DNA of 11,362 nucleotides from AC-52 sp044870295 (GCA_044870295.1 JBIOYQ010000205.1:1-11362), one strand, 5' to 3'. Counted from the stretch's first letter, positions 1 through 6,582 are shown. Program-made: numbers and translations. Notes: generated by a model not told the origin, from the sequence alone.

Positions 1-283
1 CGGAGCCCGCGATCCGAGCGGCCGCCCGGGCTCCCACGCCGGTTCCGGTCCCCAGATCCAACACGCGCTGGCCTGCCTGGACGCCGAGCAGCTTCACCAG
101 GTCATCGGCGACGGTGCCGAGGTGCGGTGCCAGCAGGCGCGCGTACTGGTCGCCCACCGCGTCGAACGTTCGCCAGTCCATGTCGTCGCGGCTCGGGCTC
201 GCCGGCCGGACCGGCACGGACGCGCGTGACGGCCTTCCGGTTGGTTGCGGACCATCACGGCCACGTCTGCGGAACAGCGGCAT
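1..283 (-). CDS. Class I SAM-dependent methyltransferase, N-terminal part (cut by window edge)
   Basis: Only the first 94 residues are in the window; the gene continues beyond base 1. The protein would transfer a methyl group from S-adenosylmethionine to an unknown substrate. Motif I of the Rossmann-fold methyltransferases is clear (VLDLGTGTGVG, residues 74-84), preceded by a UbiE/COQ5-like lead-in (FDAVGDQYARLLAPHL). Two starts are possible. ATG at 283 has TACTCT six bases upstream, the leaderless-promoter pattern seen at other genes here, so I chose it. It adds an Arg/Pro-rich 34-residue leader. ATG at 181 would give the usual family start (MDWRTFDAVGD), but neither start has a good Shine-Dalgarno site. 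Codon third positions are less GC-rich in the first half of the leader, so the shorter form cannot be excluded. The gene lies 51 bases downstream of the sulfatase on the same strand. The family call is secure; the substrate is unknown. Confidence 0.8.
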   Translation of the reverse strand, partial: MPLFRRRGRDGPQPTGRPSRASVPVRPASPSRDDMDWRTFDAVGDQYARLLAPHLGTVADDLVKLLGVQAGQRVLDLGTGTGVGARAAARIAGS

Positions 284-289
284 CGTGAC

Positions 290-295
290 AGAGTA
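290..295 (-). promoter_or_regulatory. TANNNT -10 box for a leaderless methyltransferase transcript
   Basis: Read on the minus strand, TACTCT is followed by six bases and then the ATG at 283. TANNNT six to nine bases before a start codon is the usual -10 arrangement of leaderless actinobacterial mRNAs. No Shine-Dalgarno sequence is visible, which fits. It implies the methyltransferase need not be co-transcribed with the sulfatase. No -35 match is evident. Confidence 0.45.
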
Positions 296-334
296 CCGGC
301 TGGGACGGTGCGACTCCGGCCTGACTGCGGTACC

Positions 335-3037
335 TCAGGCTCCGATCACGGACCACGCCCACGTCACGGGATGGCTGACGTTGGTCGCCGCATCGGTCCC
401 CCAAATGCTGAACGTATGCGTTCCGAGGCTCAAATTCCGAACCCTCACCCCGGACGCGCATGGCACGGGCGGCGCCCCGTCGAGGGAGCACGTGAACGTC
501 ACCGGCGACGCGTCCACCGCAGAGAACTCGAAGACAGCATGGGTCTGTGTGCTCGGGTCGCTGGGTCCGGACTCGATGGTGGTGACGGGGGCGATCGTGT
601 CCACGATCCATGTGTAGGTCACGATCGAGGAGACGTTGCCAGCTTGATCCGTGCCGGCGGCCTGGAAGGTATGGAGGCCCTCCGTGAGCTTGCGGACGAC
701 GACCGACCCTTTCTGACAACCACTCTTCAGATAGATCCCCACGAGGAGGTTCTCGCCGTCGAGGGCGCACGTGGGGCCGGTGCTGTCGAGATTCTCGTCC
801 GGCGTGATGATCACCGTCGACGTCTGCTGATTGCTGTAGGCGGGGGGCCCGCTGATGGTGAGCTTCGGAGCTGAGGCGTCGATCGTCCACGGGTACATGG
901 TGGTGGCTGTCAGCCCCAACTCGTCGCTCCCGGTCACGGTCAAGGTGTGGGCACCGAGAGCGAGGTCGGCGGTTCCGAAGATCCCGCTGGTGCAGTCGAC
1001 CGCGGGCAGCCCGTCAAGACTGCAGTCGAGGCCCGCGAGGAGCGGTTCGTTGGCGAAGAACCGGAAGGACGCCGCGGTGAGTCGCGTCCACTTCGACGGC
1101 GACAGGCTGAAGGTCACCTGCGGTCCCGAGTTGTCCACTCGCGTTCGAGCCGCGGCCGGCGGAGCGCTCGCCACCCCCGAGCCGTCGATCGCTCGAACCT
1201 GGAAGACCCAAGATCCGTCGGAGAGCGGTCCGTAGGTGACGCTGGGTGGCGCGCACGGCGTCCAGGTCTCGCTCGTCCCCACCAGACCGATCGTGCACTC
1301 GTACGTGGCGCCCGGGGTGTCGCTGGAGAATTCGTACGTCAGCGAGCTCTCCTGTGTGTGAACGCCGGGCGAGGAAGTGATGGTGATGTCCGGCCCCGTC
1401 GAGGTGACCGAGAGCGACCGGCTGGCCGGCGTGGCGTCGGTGACGCCGTGCTCGTCGGTACCCCTGACGAGGAAGGTATAGGTTCCGTCATCGAACGGAC
1501 CCACGCTGACTCCATCCCGGTTGCAGGGTGTCCACGGGCCCTGCCACGCGTCTCGCTCCAGCCGGCATTCGTAACTGGCCAAGCGCGATTGCGAGAAGAA
1601 CGTGTAGGAGGCCATGCGTGTGGCCAACGCGCCCTCCGGGCCGCTGACGATGGTGGTGTCCGTCTCCGGGGGCGCCAGCAGGGCGGCGAGATCGGCAACG
1701 AGCTGCGCCTCTTCCTCCGCATAGGCCGGGTCACCCGAAGCGTTCCGCATCTCGTACGGGTCCGCGGCGAGGTCGTACAGCTCAGTCTCTCCGGTCTCGT
1801 GCTCGATGTATGAGTACTGGTCGGTGATGATCGCGTTGGAGCTGGGGGCTGACGACATGTTGAACGGAAGGATCGGCGGCATGCACGGGGCGTTGGCGCC
1901 CTGGCAATGCTGGATCAACGCACCACCCCGGACGGCCGTCGCGCTTCCCTCGAGGATCGGCGCAAGCGACAGGCCGTCGGCTCCCCAATGGATCCCGATG
2001 ATGTCCGCGATGGTGGCGGCGATGTCCACGTTCTCCGCCAGAGCGCTGATCGTGAAGGGCTGATCCTCGGGGACCAGCGGTGGGTACCGGATGACCATAG
2101 GGACATGGCTAGCTTCCTGGTAGGGCACCTCCTTGTTCCATCGACGGTGCTCTCCGAACAGGAACCCGTTGTCGGACAGGAAGACGACCATCGTCTCTTC
2201 GGCTCTGCCACTGGCATCGAGGCCATCCAGGACCGACCCGATCGAAGCGTCGAGGCACGGCACCGCCCTGGTCATCAGCTTGTGGTCGGCGTCGATCTGG
2301 GTCTTCTCCATCTTCCCCAGCGGCGGCCGTGCCACGTACATCGGCTTCCCGTTGGTCTGGGTGTCCTCGTCGTAGGAGGGTGGGCGGTAGGGACTGACCG
2401 GGATGGTCGAGCAGCGGTCATCGTTCGCCGGTAGGTGAGGGCTGGTGGGGGTGTACATCGCGAAGAACGGTTGATCCGAAGGGGTCGACTCGACGAAGTC
2501 GACGGTGTAGTCGGCCAAGATGTCGGTCTGGTACCCGGTGAAGCTGACCCAGCTCCCATTCACGTTGAGCGTGGGGTTCACCAAGGAGTAGCTCGATCGT
2601 CCCGCCCCCGCGCACACCCACTGGTCGAAGTTCGGCTGTGGATCGCATGGCTCGGAGTTCAGCCACTTGCCCGCCAGGCTGGTGCGATACCCGATGTCGT
2701 GCAGGGCGTCGACGATGGTGAACCTGTTGAGGGGGACCGAATTGTCATCGACGCCAGTGTGACTCTCGAACAGTCCCGTGAGCAGCTCGGCTCGGGAAGG
2801 ACAGCACAGCGAGCTTGCGTCATACGCCCGATCGAACAGGACGCCCCGATCCACCAGACCCGAGAACGTCTTTGGCATGAGCTCCCGTGTGAAGTTGGCC
2901 CATGTCTGATCGTCAGTGACCAGCACGAGGATGTTTGGGGTAGCGACGGGAGGCTGAGGAACAGCGACGCTTTGGGTCGGGGCCAGGCCGCCCGCCACGA
3001 ACGTGACGACGACTAGCAAACCAAGCTGCCTGGACAA
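335..3037 (-). CDS. Secreted type I sulfatase with five C-terminal Ig-like repeats
   Basis: This 900-residue extracytoplasmic protein should hydrolyse sulfate esters; the substrate cannot be read from sequence. Residues 1-25 form a signal peptide. The sulfatase domain spans about 33-455. It shows the early metal-binding Asp pair (TDDQ, D42-D43) and the formylglycine motif C78-C-P-S-R82, where C78 would be oxidised to formylglycine by a separate maturase not present here. It also shows K124 (LAGKW), H201 (TSPH), and D289-N290 (SDNG) followed by H297 and K302. The typical terminal segment ELYDLAADPYE is at 419-429. All key catalytic residues appear present. Residues 460-900 are five Ig-like repeats (separate entry). 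The start is TTG, with a G-run six bases upstream and the signal peptide beginning at once; no better in-frame start exists upstream. A family without the repeats would be about half this length. High confidence in family, none in substrate. Confidence 0.93.
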   Translation of the reverse strand: MSRQLGLLVVVTFVAGGLAPTQSVAVPQPPVATPNILVLVTDDQTWANFTRELMPKTFSGLVDRGVLFDRAYDASSLCCPSRAELLTGLFESHTGVDDNSVPLNRFTIVDALHDIGYRTSLAGKWLNSEPCDPQPNFDQWVCAGAGRSSYSLVNPTLNVNGSWVSFTGYQTDILADYTVDFVESTPSDQPFFAMYTPTSPHLPANDDRCSTIPVSPYRPPSYDEDTQTNGKPMYVARPPLGKMEKTQIDADHKLMTRAVPCLDASIGSVLDGLDASGRAEETMVVFLSDNGFLFGEHRRWNKEVPYQEASHVPMVIRYPPLVPEDQPFTISALAENVDIAATIADIIGIHWGADGLSLAPILEGSATAVRGGALIQHCQGANAPCMPPILPFNMSSAPSSNAIITDQYSYIEHETGETELYDLAADPYEMRNASGDPAYAEEEAQLVADLAALLAPPETDTTIVSGPEGALATRMASYTFFSQSRLASYECRLERDAWQGPWTPCNRDGVSVGPFDDGTYTFLVRGTDEHGVTDATPASRSLSVTSTGPDITITSSPGVHTQESSLTYEFSSDTPGATYECTIGLVGTSETWTPCAPPSVTYGPLSDGSWVFQVRAIDGSGVASAPPAAARTRVDNSGPQVTFSLSPSKWTRLTAASFRFFANEPLLAGLDCSLDGLPAVDCTSGIFGTADLALGAHTLTVTGSDELGLTATTMYPWTIDASAPKLTISGPPAYSNQQTSTVIITPDENLDSTGPTCALDGENLLVGIYLKSGCQKGSVVVRKLTEGLHTFQAAGTDQAGNVSSIVTYTWIVDTIAPVTTIESGPSDPSTQTHAVFEFSAVDASPVTFTCSLDGAPPVPCASGVRVRNLSLGTHTFSIWGTDAATNVSHPVTWAWSVIGA
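338..1660 (-). repeat. Five tandem Ig-like domain repeats within the sulfatase gene
   Basis: Protein residues 460-900 consist of five divergent units of about 80-95 residues (roughly 460-547, 548-636, 637-723, 724-817, 818-900). Each contains one Cys pair: 491/505, 581/595, 672/682, 757/774 and 850/860. The repeated pattern is [Y/F]xCSLDG...C, then G(T/A/L)HTF.V.GTD..G, then a junction ending in D(T/S/A)..P. Such units are common in secreted actinobacterial proteins. They probably act as disulfide-stabilised spacers or adhesive modules holding the enzyme away from or against a surface. The units differ substantially in DNA sequence, so this is not a recent expansion. Confidence 0.8.
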
Positions 3038-3063
3038 CGTGTGCCCCCCGTCTTGCTTGTTAG

Positions 3064-3092
3064 AAAATAGAGCAACCTGGTTCCGGAAGCAA
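3064..3092 (-). promoter_or_regulatory. Housekeeping-type (sigma70-like) promoter for the sulfatase
   Basis: On the minus strand TTGCTT (3092-3087) and TATTTT (3069-3064) are separated by exactly 17 bases, in a locally AT-rich patch that stands out from the GC-rich background. The expected transcription start is near 3057. That leaves a leader of about 20 bases containing a G-run (3049-3044) six bases before the TTG start. This is the only place in the window with a conventional -35/-10 pair at ideal spacing plus a leader. Confidence 0.55.
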
Positions 3093-3134
3093 GGGCCTCG
3101 ATCCCGGGGCTGAGGGGCCCACGGCCATGCACGC

Positions 3135-3140
3135 TACCCT
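3135..3140 (+). promoter_or_regulatory. TANNNT -10 box before the eight-helix membrane protein gene
   Basis: TACCCT lies nine bases before the ATG at 3150, so a transcript starting about seven bases downstream would have almost no leader. There is no clear Shine-Dalgarno sequence before 3150. The spacing is at the long end for leaderless promoters, so confidence is moderate to low. Confidence 0.35.
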
Positions 3141-3149
3141 TGGCACCCG

Positions 3150-3938
3150 ATGAGGGGACCTGCCGGGGTGATGGCCCTGGTGCTGATCGAGGCCGCCGTC
3201 GGGGGCGCGGCGATCCTGTTCCTGACGCCGCTGTGGGGCGAGGTGCGGCGCGGCTTCTTCTACCTCACAGGGTCCATCGTGCTGGCGCTGGCAGCCGGCG
3301 CGGCGGGAGCGGCCGCGGGAGCCTATGACGCGAGCACCGCCTCGGCCGGCAGGCTGGCGGTGGCCCTGGCCGTCGCGATGGCACTGGCGACGCTCCTGTG
3401 GCTGCTCCTGGCCGCGTTCGGGGCCGCCACCGTGGCGCGCTGGGTGGGGATCGCCACCGTCCCGCTGGGCGGGGCGGCCCTAGTGGCGTTCGCCAGGACC
3501 ACGGATCAGGCCCTGGGGCTGGCGATCTTCGAGCTGATGGCGGGGGCGCTGTTCACCGGCGCGGTGCTCGACGGGCTGCTGCTGGGCCATTGGTATCTGA
3601 CGGATCGGAAGCTCACGCGAACGCCGATCAACCGCACGACCATCCTGCTGCTGGCGGCGATCGTGGTCGAAGCCGTTGCCGTGGTGGCCGGGTTCGGCTC
3701 CGGGAGGACGAGCACCTCGGCGTCCTCGTCGTTGAACCCGCTGTTGACCATCGGCTCGAGCTCCTCGTGGATCGCCATCGGGATGGTGGCGTGCACGGCG
3801 CTGATCGCCGTGTTCATCCGGCTCACTTTGCGGGGAACCAGGCCGACGGCCGTCCAGTCCGCGACGGGGTTCTTCTACCTGGCGGTGATCACGGCGTTCA
3901 CGGCCGAGATCGCGGCAAAGGTGCAGTTCCTGCCGTAG
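3150..3938 (+). CDS. Multipass membrane protein of unknown function (about eight helices)
   Basis: I do not recognise a named family. The 262-residue protein is almost entirely hydrophobic Ala/Leu/Val/Gly segments. About eight transmembrane helices can be drawn, near residues 8-26, 37-57, 69-92, 96-113, 121-145, 163-181, 205-226 and 237-255. The most distinctive part is the polar-aromatic stretch LLGHWYLTDRKL (144-155) at the end of helix five, followed by a basic loop. A Ser/Thr-rich loop follows at 184-206. Absence of a signal peptidase site or large soluble domain argues for a purely intramembrane role. The histidine and tryptophan of the GHWYL segment are candidate functional or cofactor-binding residues, but this is conjecture. 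ATG at 3150 was chosen because of the TANNNT box upstream; ATG at 3171 (residue 8) is an alternative. It is divergent from the sulfatase and convergent with the LapA-like gene 18 bases beyond. Confidence 0.8.
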   Translation: MRGPAGVMALVLIEAAVGGAAILFLTPLWGEVRRGFFYLTGSIVLALAAGAAGAAAGAYDASTASAGRLAVALAVAMALATLLWLLLAAFGAATVARWVGIATVPLGGAALVAFARTTDQALGLAIFELMAGALFTGAVLDGLLLGHWYLTDRKLTRTPINRTTILLLAAIVVEAVAVVAGFGSGRTSTSASSSLNPLLTIGSSSSWIAIGMVACTALIAVFIRLTLRGTRPTAVQSATGFFYLAVITAFTAEIAAKVQFLP

Positions 3939-3956
3939 ACGCAGCCCGCGGCGGCG

Positions 3957-4298
3957 TCAGTCCCTCTTCGGCTCGTCCTTCCGGCGGCGCGAGCCGATCT
4001 GCTTGCCCGGCCGACCGATCAGGTAGCCGATGATCCCGCCCAGGATCGCGCACGTGAACATCACCCAGATGAGCGCGGGCCGGCGGGTCACGAAGACGAA
4101 ATGGACTACGACCGACTGCGAGTTCGCCACGATGAAGGCGATGAGCACGCCCAGAAGGAACAGGGCCACGATGACCTTGACCACGCGAGCCTGACGCGCC
4201 CGTTGGATCTCGCGATCGTGGTCGCGTTCCGCCTTGCGCACGTCCTGGCCGGGGAGATGGGGCGTGCCCGCCGGAGGCATGTCGTGATCGTCGCGCAC
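3957..4298 (-). CDS. LapA/DUF1049-family small membrane protein
   Basis: A 113-residue protein with a charged cytoplasmic N-terminus (1-37, with a run of Asp, Arg, Lys and Glu suggesting a short helix). A first transmembrane helix spans about 39-58, then comes the family hallmark stretch with NSQ and an aromatic beta segment (VVVHFVFV), and a second helix at about 75-95 (GGIIGYLIGR). The tail is very basic (RRRKDEPKRD). This two-helix layout matches the lipopolysaccharide assembly protein A domain (DUF1049). In actinobacteria, which lack LPS, its role is undefined. The GTG start at 4298 was chosen because TAGGCT lies eight bases upstream and no Shine-Dalgarno site is visible; an in-frame ATG at 4280 is the alternative. 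It is divergent from the PAP2 gene across a 27-base gap. Confidence 0.82.
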   Translation of the reverse strand: MRDDHDMPPAGTPHLPGQDVRKAERDHDREIQRARQARVVKVIVALFLLGVLIAFIVANSQSVVVHFVFVTRRPALIWVMFTCAILGGIIGYLIGRPGKQIGSRRRKDEPKRD

Positions 4299-4306
4299 GG
4301 TTCCCC

Positions 4307-4318
4307 AGCCTATAGGCT
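4307..4318. promoter_or_regulatory. Palindromic bidirectional -10 element between lapA-like and PAP2 genes
   Basis: The sequence AGCCTATAGGCT is a perfect 12-bp palindrome, so TAGGCT (a TANNNT box) can be read on both strands. On the plus strand it occupies 4313-4318 and is followed by seven bases and the GTG at 4326. On the minus strand it occupies 4312-4307 and is followed by eight bases and the GTG at 4298. Only 27 bases separate the two start codons, which leaves no room for a conventional leader with ribosome binding site in either direction. The simplest reading is two overlapping leaderless promoters sharing one symmetric -10 element. Confidence 0.55.
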
Positions 4319-4325
4319 GTGGCCG

Positions 4326-4979
4326 GTGGAGGAAAGCGACGCGCGACCGTGGGCCGCGGGAGCCGCGGCGTGCGTCGCCGCCCTGGTGGTGGGGGCGGCC
4401 GCCGGCCTGCCGGGCGGCCAGGTCGTGGATCGAGCGGGGTACCGAACGCTGAATCGGTCTCGTGGGCCGCTTGCCGACATCCTGTTCACGTCCGTCACCG
4501 AGTTCGGATCGATCTGGGCCTCCGTGGGTGCGGCCGTGGTCGTGGCCACCGCGGGGCGGCGCCGGCGTGAGGCGGTCGATGCGTTGGGTGCTGCCTTCGC
4601 CATGTGGGCGGTGGGACAGGGGCTGAAGCGCGTGGTGGCGCGGCCGCGGCCGTACCGCGCCCTGGAACGGTTCCGGTTGCTCATCGCAGAGCCCCGAGGC
4701 ACGTCCTGGCCGAGCAGTCATCCCGCCGTGCTGCTGGCGTTCGGGCGGGTTCTTGGTCGCGACCTCACCGCGCCCGCCGGTCTCCGCCGGGGCCTGTCCG
4801 CGCTGGCGGCGACGGTAGGAGCCTCGCGGGTGTACCTCGGCGTGCACTATCCGGCCGACGTGGTCGGGGGCCTGCTCCTCGGCCGCGGCCTAGCGGACGT
4901 GTGGTCGGCGACGGTGTCGCCCGTGGTCCTGGGGCGGCGGGTTCCGAAGACTGCGCGCCCCGGTACAGTGGGCGCTTGA
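4326..4979 (+). CDS. PAP2-superfamily membrane phosphatase
   Basis: A 217-residue integral membrane phosphatase that should remove phosphate from a lipid phosphate such as phosphatidic acid or a polyprenyl diphosphate; the exact substrate is unknown. All three PAP2 signature motifs are present: K101-x6-R108-P109; P129-S-S-H132 (usual form PSGH, here Ser replaces Gly); and S167-R168-x5-H174-x3-D178. H132 and H174 are the expected catalytic histidines. Several hydrophobic helices surround the motifs, including about 10-27, 60-76, 86-100 and 155-165. The GTG start at 4326 is chosen because the TAGGCT box sits seven bases upstream. An open frame continues upstream but crosses the promoter and the divergent gene. 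The TGA stop overlaps the lgt ATG (TGATG), so the two are probably translationally coupled, which may indicate a shared envelope-lipid role. Confidence 0.9.
   Translation: MEESDARPWAAGAAACVAALVVGAAAGLPGGQVVDRAGYRTLNRSRGPLADILFTSVTEFGSIWASVGAAVVVATAGRRRREAVDALGAAFAMWAVGQGLKRVVARPRPYRALERFRLLIAEPRGTSWPSSHPAVLLAFGRVLGRDLTAPAGLRRGLSALAATVGASRVYLGVHYPADVVGGLLLGRGLADVWSATVSPVVLGRRVPKTARPGTVGA
4964..4969 (+). promoter_or_regulatory. TANNNT box inside the end of the PAP2 gene, before lgt
   Basis: TACAGT lies nine bases before the lgt ATG at 4979, inside the last codons of the PAP2 gene. No clear Shine-Dalgarno sequence precedes lgt. It could give lgt its own leaderless transcript in addition to coupling with the upstream gene. 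The position in coding sequence and the longer spacing make this weaker than the boxes at 4307-4318 and 8144-8149. Confidence 0.3.
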
Positions 4980-5920
4980 TGTCGGAGATCGAGCTCCTGG
5001 CGTCGATCGGGTGGAAGGTCATCGACCGGTTCCACGTCGGGTCGCGCTTCGCCATCTCGCCTCACGGCGTCGGGATCGCCGTCGGCTTCCTGGCCGGCGC
5101 GTACGTGTTCACGCACGAGGCCCGCAAGCGCGGCTACCCGGAGGAGAGCTACAACTCCATCCTCACCGCCGTGCTCATCGGCACCATCGTCGGGTCCCGA
5201 TTGGGGTACGTGTTCACGCACCTCTCCGAGTTCCACAACCCGCTCGACATCCTGAAGATCTATCAGGGAGGCCTGAGCCAGCTCGGGGGCGTGGTGGGGG
5301 CGGTCCTGTTCGGGTACGTCGTGATCCGGCGGGCCCGCCTGCCCTTCCTGCCGGGCCTCGACGCCGCGGCCATCCCCATCCCGTTGGGGGTGGTCATCGG
5401 GCGGGTCGGGGACCTGATCATCGGCGATCACCTGGGCAAGCCGACCTCGTCGCTGCTGGCGTTCCAGTACCACGGCGGGCAGCTCTCCGGGTACAGCTGC
5501 GAGTTGGGCCGGTGCTCCACCGGCCTCGCCGACAGCCATGCCCAGACGATCACCTCCTCCGGTGCGACCCTGACCGACAGCGCGGGGCGGATCCTGGGGA
5601 CCGGGATCGGCGTCCACCAAACGGCGCTCTACGACCTGCTGCTCACCATGGGCCTGGTCCTGTTGCTGGTGTTCCTCAACCGCAGGGCGCGACGGGCGGG
5701 CATCCTGTTCTTCACCTACATGCTCTGGTACGGGTCCGGCCGGATCTGGACGGACTTCCTGCGCGTCGAGAGCCGGTTCTTCGGCCTCACCGGCAGCCAG
5801 TGGACCAGCCTCGTGGCCGTGACGCTGGCGGTGGTGATGCTGACGCGCTTCGCCATCCAATCGCGGCGCCCCGCGGCCGAACCCTCCCCACCCGACGCCG
5901 CCGACACCACCGGCCTCTGA
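4979..5920 (+). CDS. lgt: Prolipoprotein diacylglyceryl transferase
   Basis: Lgt transfers diacylglycerol from phosphatidylglycerol to the lipobox cysteine of exported prolipoproteins in the cytoplasmic membrane. The 313-residue length and multi-helix topology fit. Recognisable family elements are QGGLSQLGG (96-104), the signature GRVGDLIIGD (141-150, with R142 matching the essential Arg of the GRxGN motif), HQTALYD (213-219, equivalent to HPxxLYE) and YGSGRIWTDFLR (251-262, with Y251 and R255 at expected catalytic positions). The classical signature Asn is Asp here, and the position of E. coli His103 is Leu102. Departures at the latter site are, from memory, common in actinobacteria. A polar segment at about 165-205 carries two cysteines, C174 and C179. 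The start ATG overlaps the PAP2 stop codon. The dehydrogenase at 8156 is a predicted lipoprotein substrate. Confidence 0.92.
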   Translation: MSEIELLASIGWKVIDRFHVGSRFAISPHGVGIAVGFLAGAYVFTHEARKRGYPEESYNSILTAVLIGTIVGSRLGYVFTHLSEFHNPLDILKIYQGGLSQLGGVVGAVLFGYVVIRRARLPFLPGLDAAAIPIPLGVVIGRVGDLIIGDHLGKPTSSLLAFQYHGGQLSGYSCELGRCSTGLADSHAQTITSSGATLTDSAGRILGTGIGVHQTALYDLLLTMGLVLLLVFLNRRARRAGILFFTYMLWYGSGRIWTDFLRVESRFFGLTGSQWTSLVAVTLAVVMLTRFAIQSRRPAAEPSPPDAADTTGL

Positions 5921-5932
5921 CCCGGCCTCTGA
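5910..5932 (+). repeat. Short tandem duplication across the lgt stop codon
   Basis: CCGGCCTCTGA occurs at 5910-5920 and again at 5922-5932, a 12-base period that duplicates the last lgt codons including the TGA stop. The second copy continues into GAGGCC, making a GGCCTC-T-GAGGCC symmetry at 5924-5936. It does not have the stem-plus-U-tract form of an intrinsic terminator. Confidence 0.6.
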
Positions 5933-5940
5933 GGCCCGCC

Positions 5941-5966
5941 GGAACCCAGCGCCCGGCGCGGGCGTA
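5941..5966 (+). promoter_or_regulatory. ECF-type promoter upstream of the sigma factor gene
   Basis: GGAACC (5941-5946), a 16-base spacer and CGTA (5963-5966) match the general -35/-10 architecture recognised by ECF sigma factors (GGAAC-type -35, CGT-type -10). The expected transcription start is at about 5972-5975, just ahead of a GGATGGA ribosome binding region and the ATG at 5986. The same bases with the same spacing recur at 7448-7473. Autoregulation by the encoded sigma factor is the natural inference. Confidence 0.6.
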
Positions 5967-5985
5967 GATGGGATGGAATGACTCC

Positions 5986-6582
5986 ATGGGGGGCCGACCA
6001 CTGGAGGAGAGCGAACTCGTCCACCGGGCCAAGCGAGGCGATGTCGAGGCCTACGAGGAGCTCGTGCGGATGCACCAGGACCTAGCCGCGCGAACGGCGT
6101 ACGTCATCACCGGGCAGTCGGCCGACGCGCAGGACGCCGTGCAGGAGGCGCTGGTGAAGGCGTACCGCGCGCTGGGGCGGTTCCGGGAGGGATCGCCCTT
6201 CCGGCCCTGGCTGCTCCGCATCGTGGCCAACGAGGCGATCAGCCGCCGGCGGTCCACCCGCCGGCAGGCGAACCTGGCGGTCAGGGCTGCCGAGGGCCGT
6301 CCTTCAGACGATGCGGTCCCATCGCCGGAGGGGGCGGCCCTCGCGCAGGAGCGGCATGCCGAGGTGGTGGCGGCAGTGAGCCGGCTGCGGCCGGAGGAGC
6401 GATTGGTGATCGCGTACCGGTACTGGTTCGACCTGTCGGAGGCGGAGATGGCCGAGGCCCTCGGATGCGCGCGCGGCACGGTGAAGTCGCGGCTGTTCCG
6501 GGCCCTGGCGCGGCTCCGGGCCACCATGGCGGAGGCGCCGATCGAACCGGAGGAAGGGGAACGGGTGGTGCACGGTGCCTGA
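5986..6582 (+). CDS. ECF-type RNA polymerase sigma factor
   Basis: A 198-residue sigma factor of the extracytoplasmic function group, which redirects RNA polymerase to a small stress or envelope regulon. Region 2 spans about 20-92, with the core-binding and -10 recognition helix DAQDAVQEALVKAYRAL (47-63) and FRPWLLRIVANEAISRRR (72-89). Region 4 spans about 126-180, with LRPEERLVIAYRYWFDLSEA (134-153) and the HTH helix EALGCARGTVKSRLFRALAR (158-177), which reads the -35. The linker at 100-122 is short and no C-terminal extension is present, so this is the compact two-domain form. ATG at 5986 was preferred over the in-frame ATG at 5968 because a GGATGGA ribosome binding region precedes it, and because 5968 falls on the predicted transcription start region. 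It overlaps the next gene by eight bases, the usual arrangement for a sigma factor and its antagonist. Confidence 0.92.
   Translation: MGGRPLEESELVHRAKRGDVEAYEELVRMHQDLAARTAYVITGQSADAQDAVQEALVKAYRALGRFREGSPFRPWLLRIVANEAISRRRSTRRQANLAVRAAEGRPSDDAVPSPEGAALAQERHAEVVAAVSRLRPEERLVIAYRYWFDLSEAEMAEALGCARGTVKSRLFRALARLRATMAEAPIEPEEGERVVHGA

Noticed and set aside
291..335. GTACCG...CGGTAC inverted repeat after the sulfatase as a terminator
   Set aside because: The loop is nearly 30 bases and there is no U-tract; part of one arm is the TANNNT box of the methyltransferase.
245..3016. Long open frames on the plus strand and in other minus-strand frames across the sulfatase
   Set aside because: They are Arg/Gly/Pro-rich shadows typical of GC-rich DNA, without recognisable motifs, and lie opposite or out of frame with a gene carrying complete sulfatase motifs.
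3079..3084. GGAACC on the minus strand upstream of the sulfatase as an ECF promoter
   Set aside because: At a 16-base spacing the sequence is TAAC rather than CGTA; the TTGCTT-N17-TATTTT pair in the same place is a better promoter.
3938..3958. Hairpin GACGC...GCGTC between the convergent membrane-protein and LapA-like genes as a terminator
   Set aside because: It has only a five-base-pair stem around an eleven-base loop and no U-tract on either strand; it may contribute, but I cannot support it.
4101..4325. Upstream in-frame extension of the PAP2 gene to ATG 4101
   Set aside because: It would run antisense through most of the LapA-like gene and across the palindromic promoter; the added residues match no PAP2 feature.
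4604..4978. Upstream in-frame extension of lgt
   Set aside because: It overlaps the PAP2 gene in another frame with shadow-like composition; the conserved Lgt sequence begins after ATG 4979.
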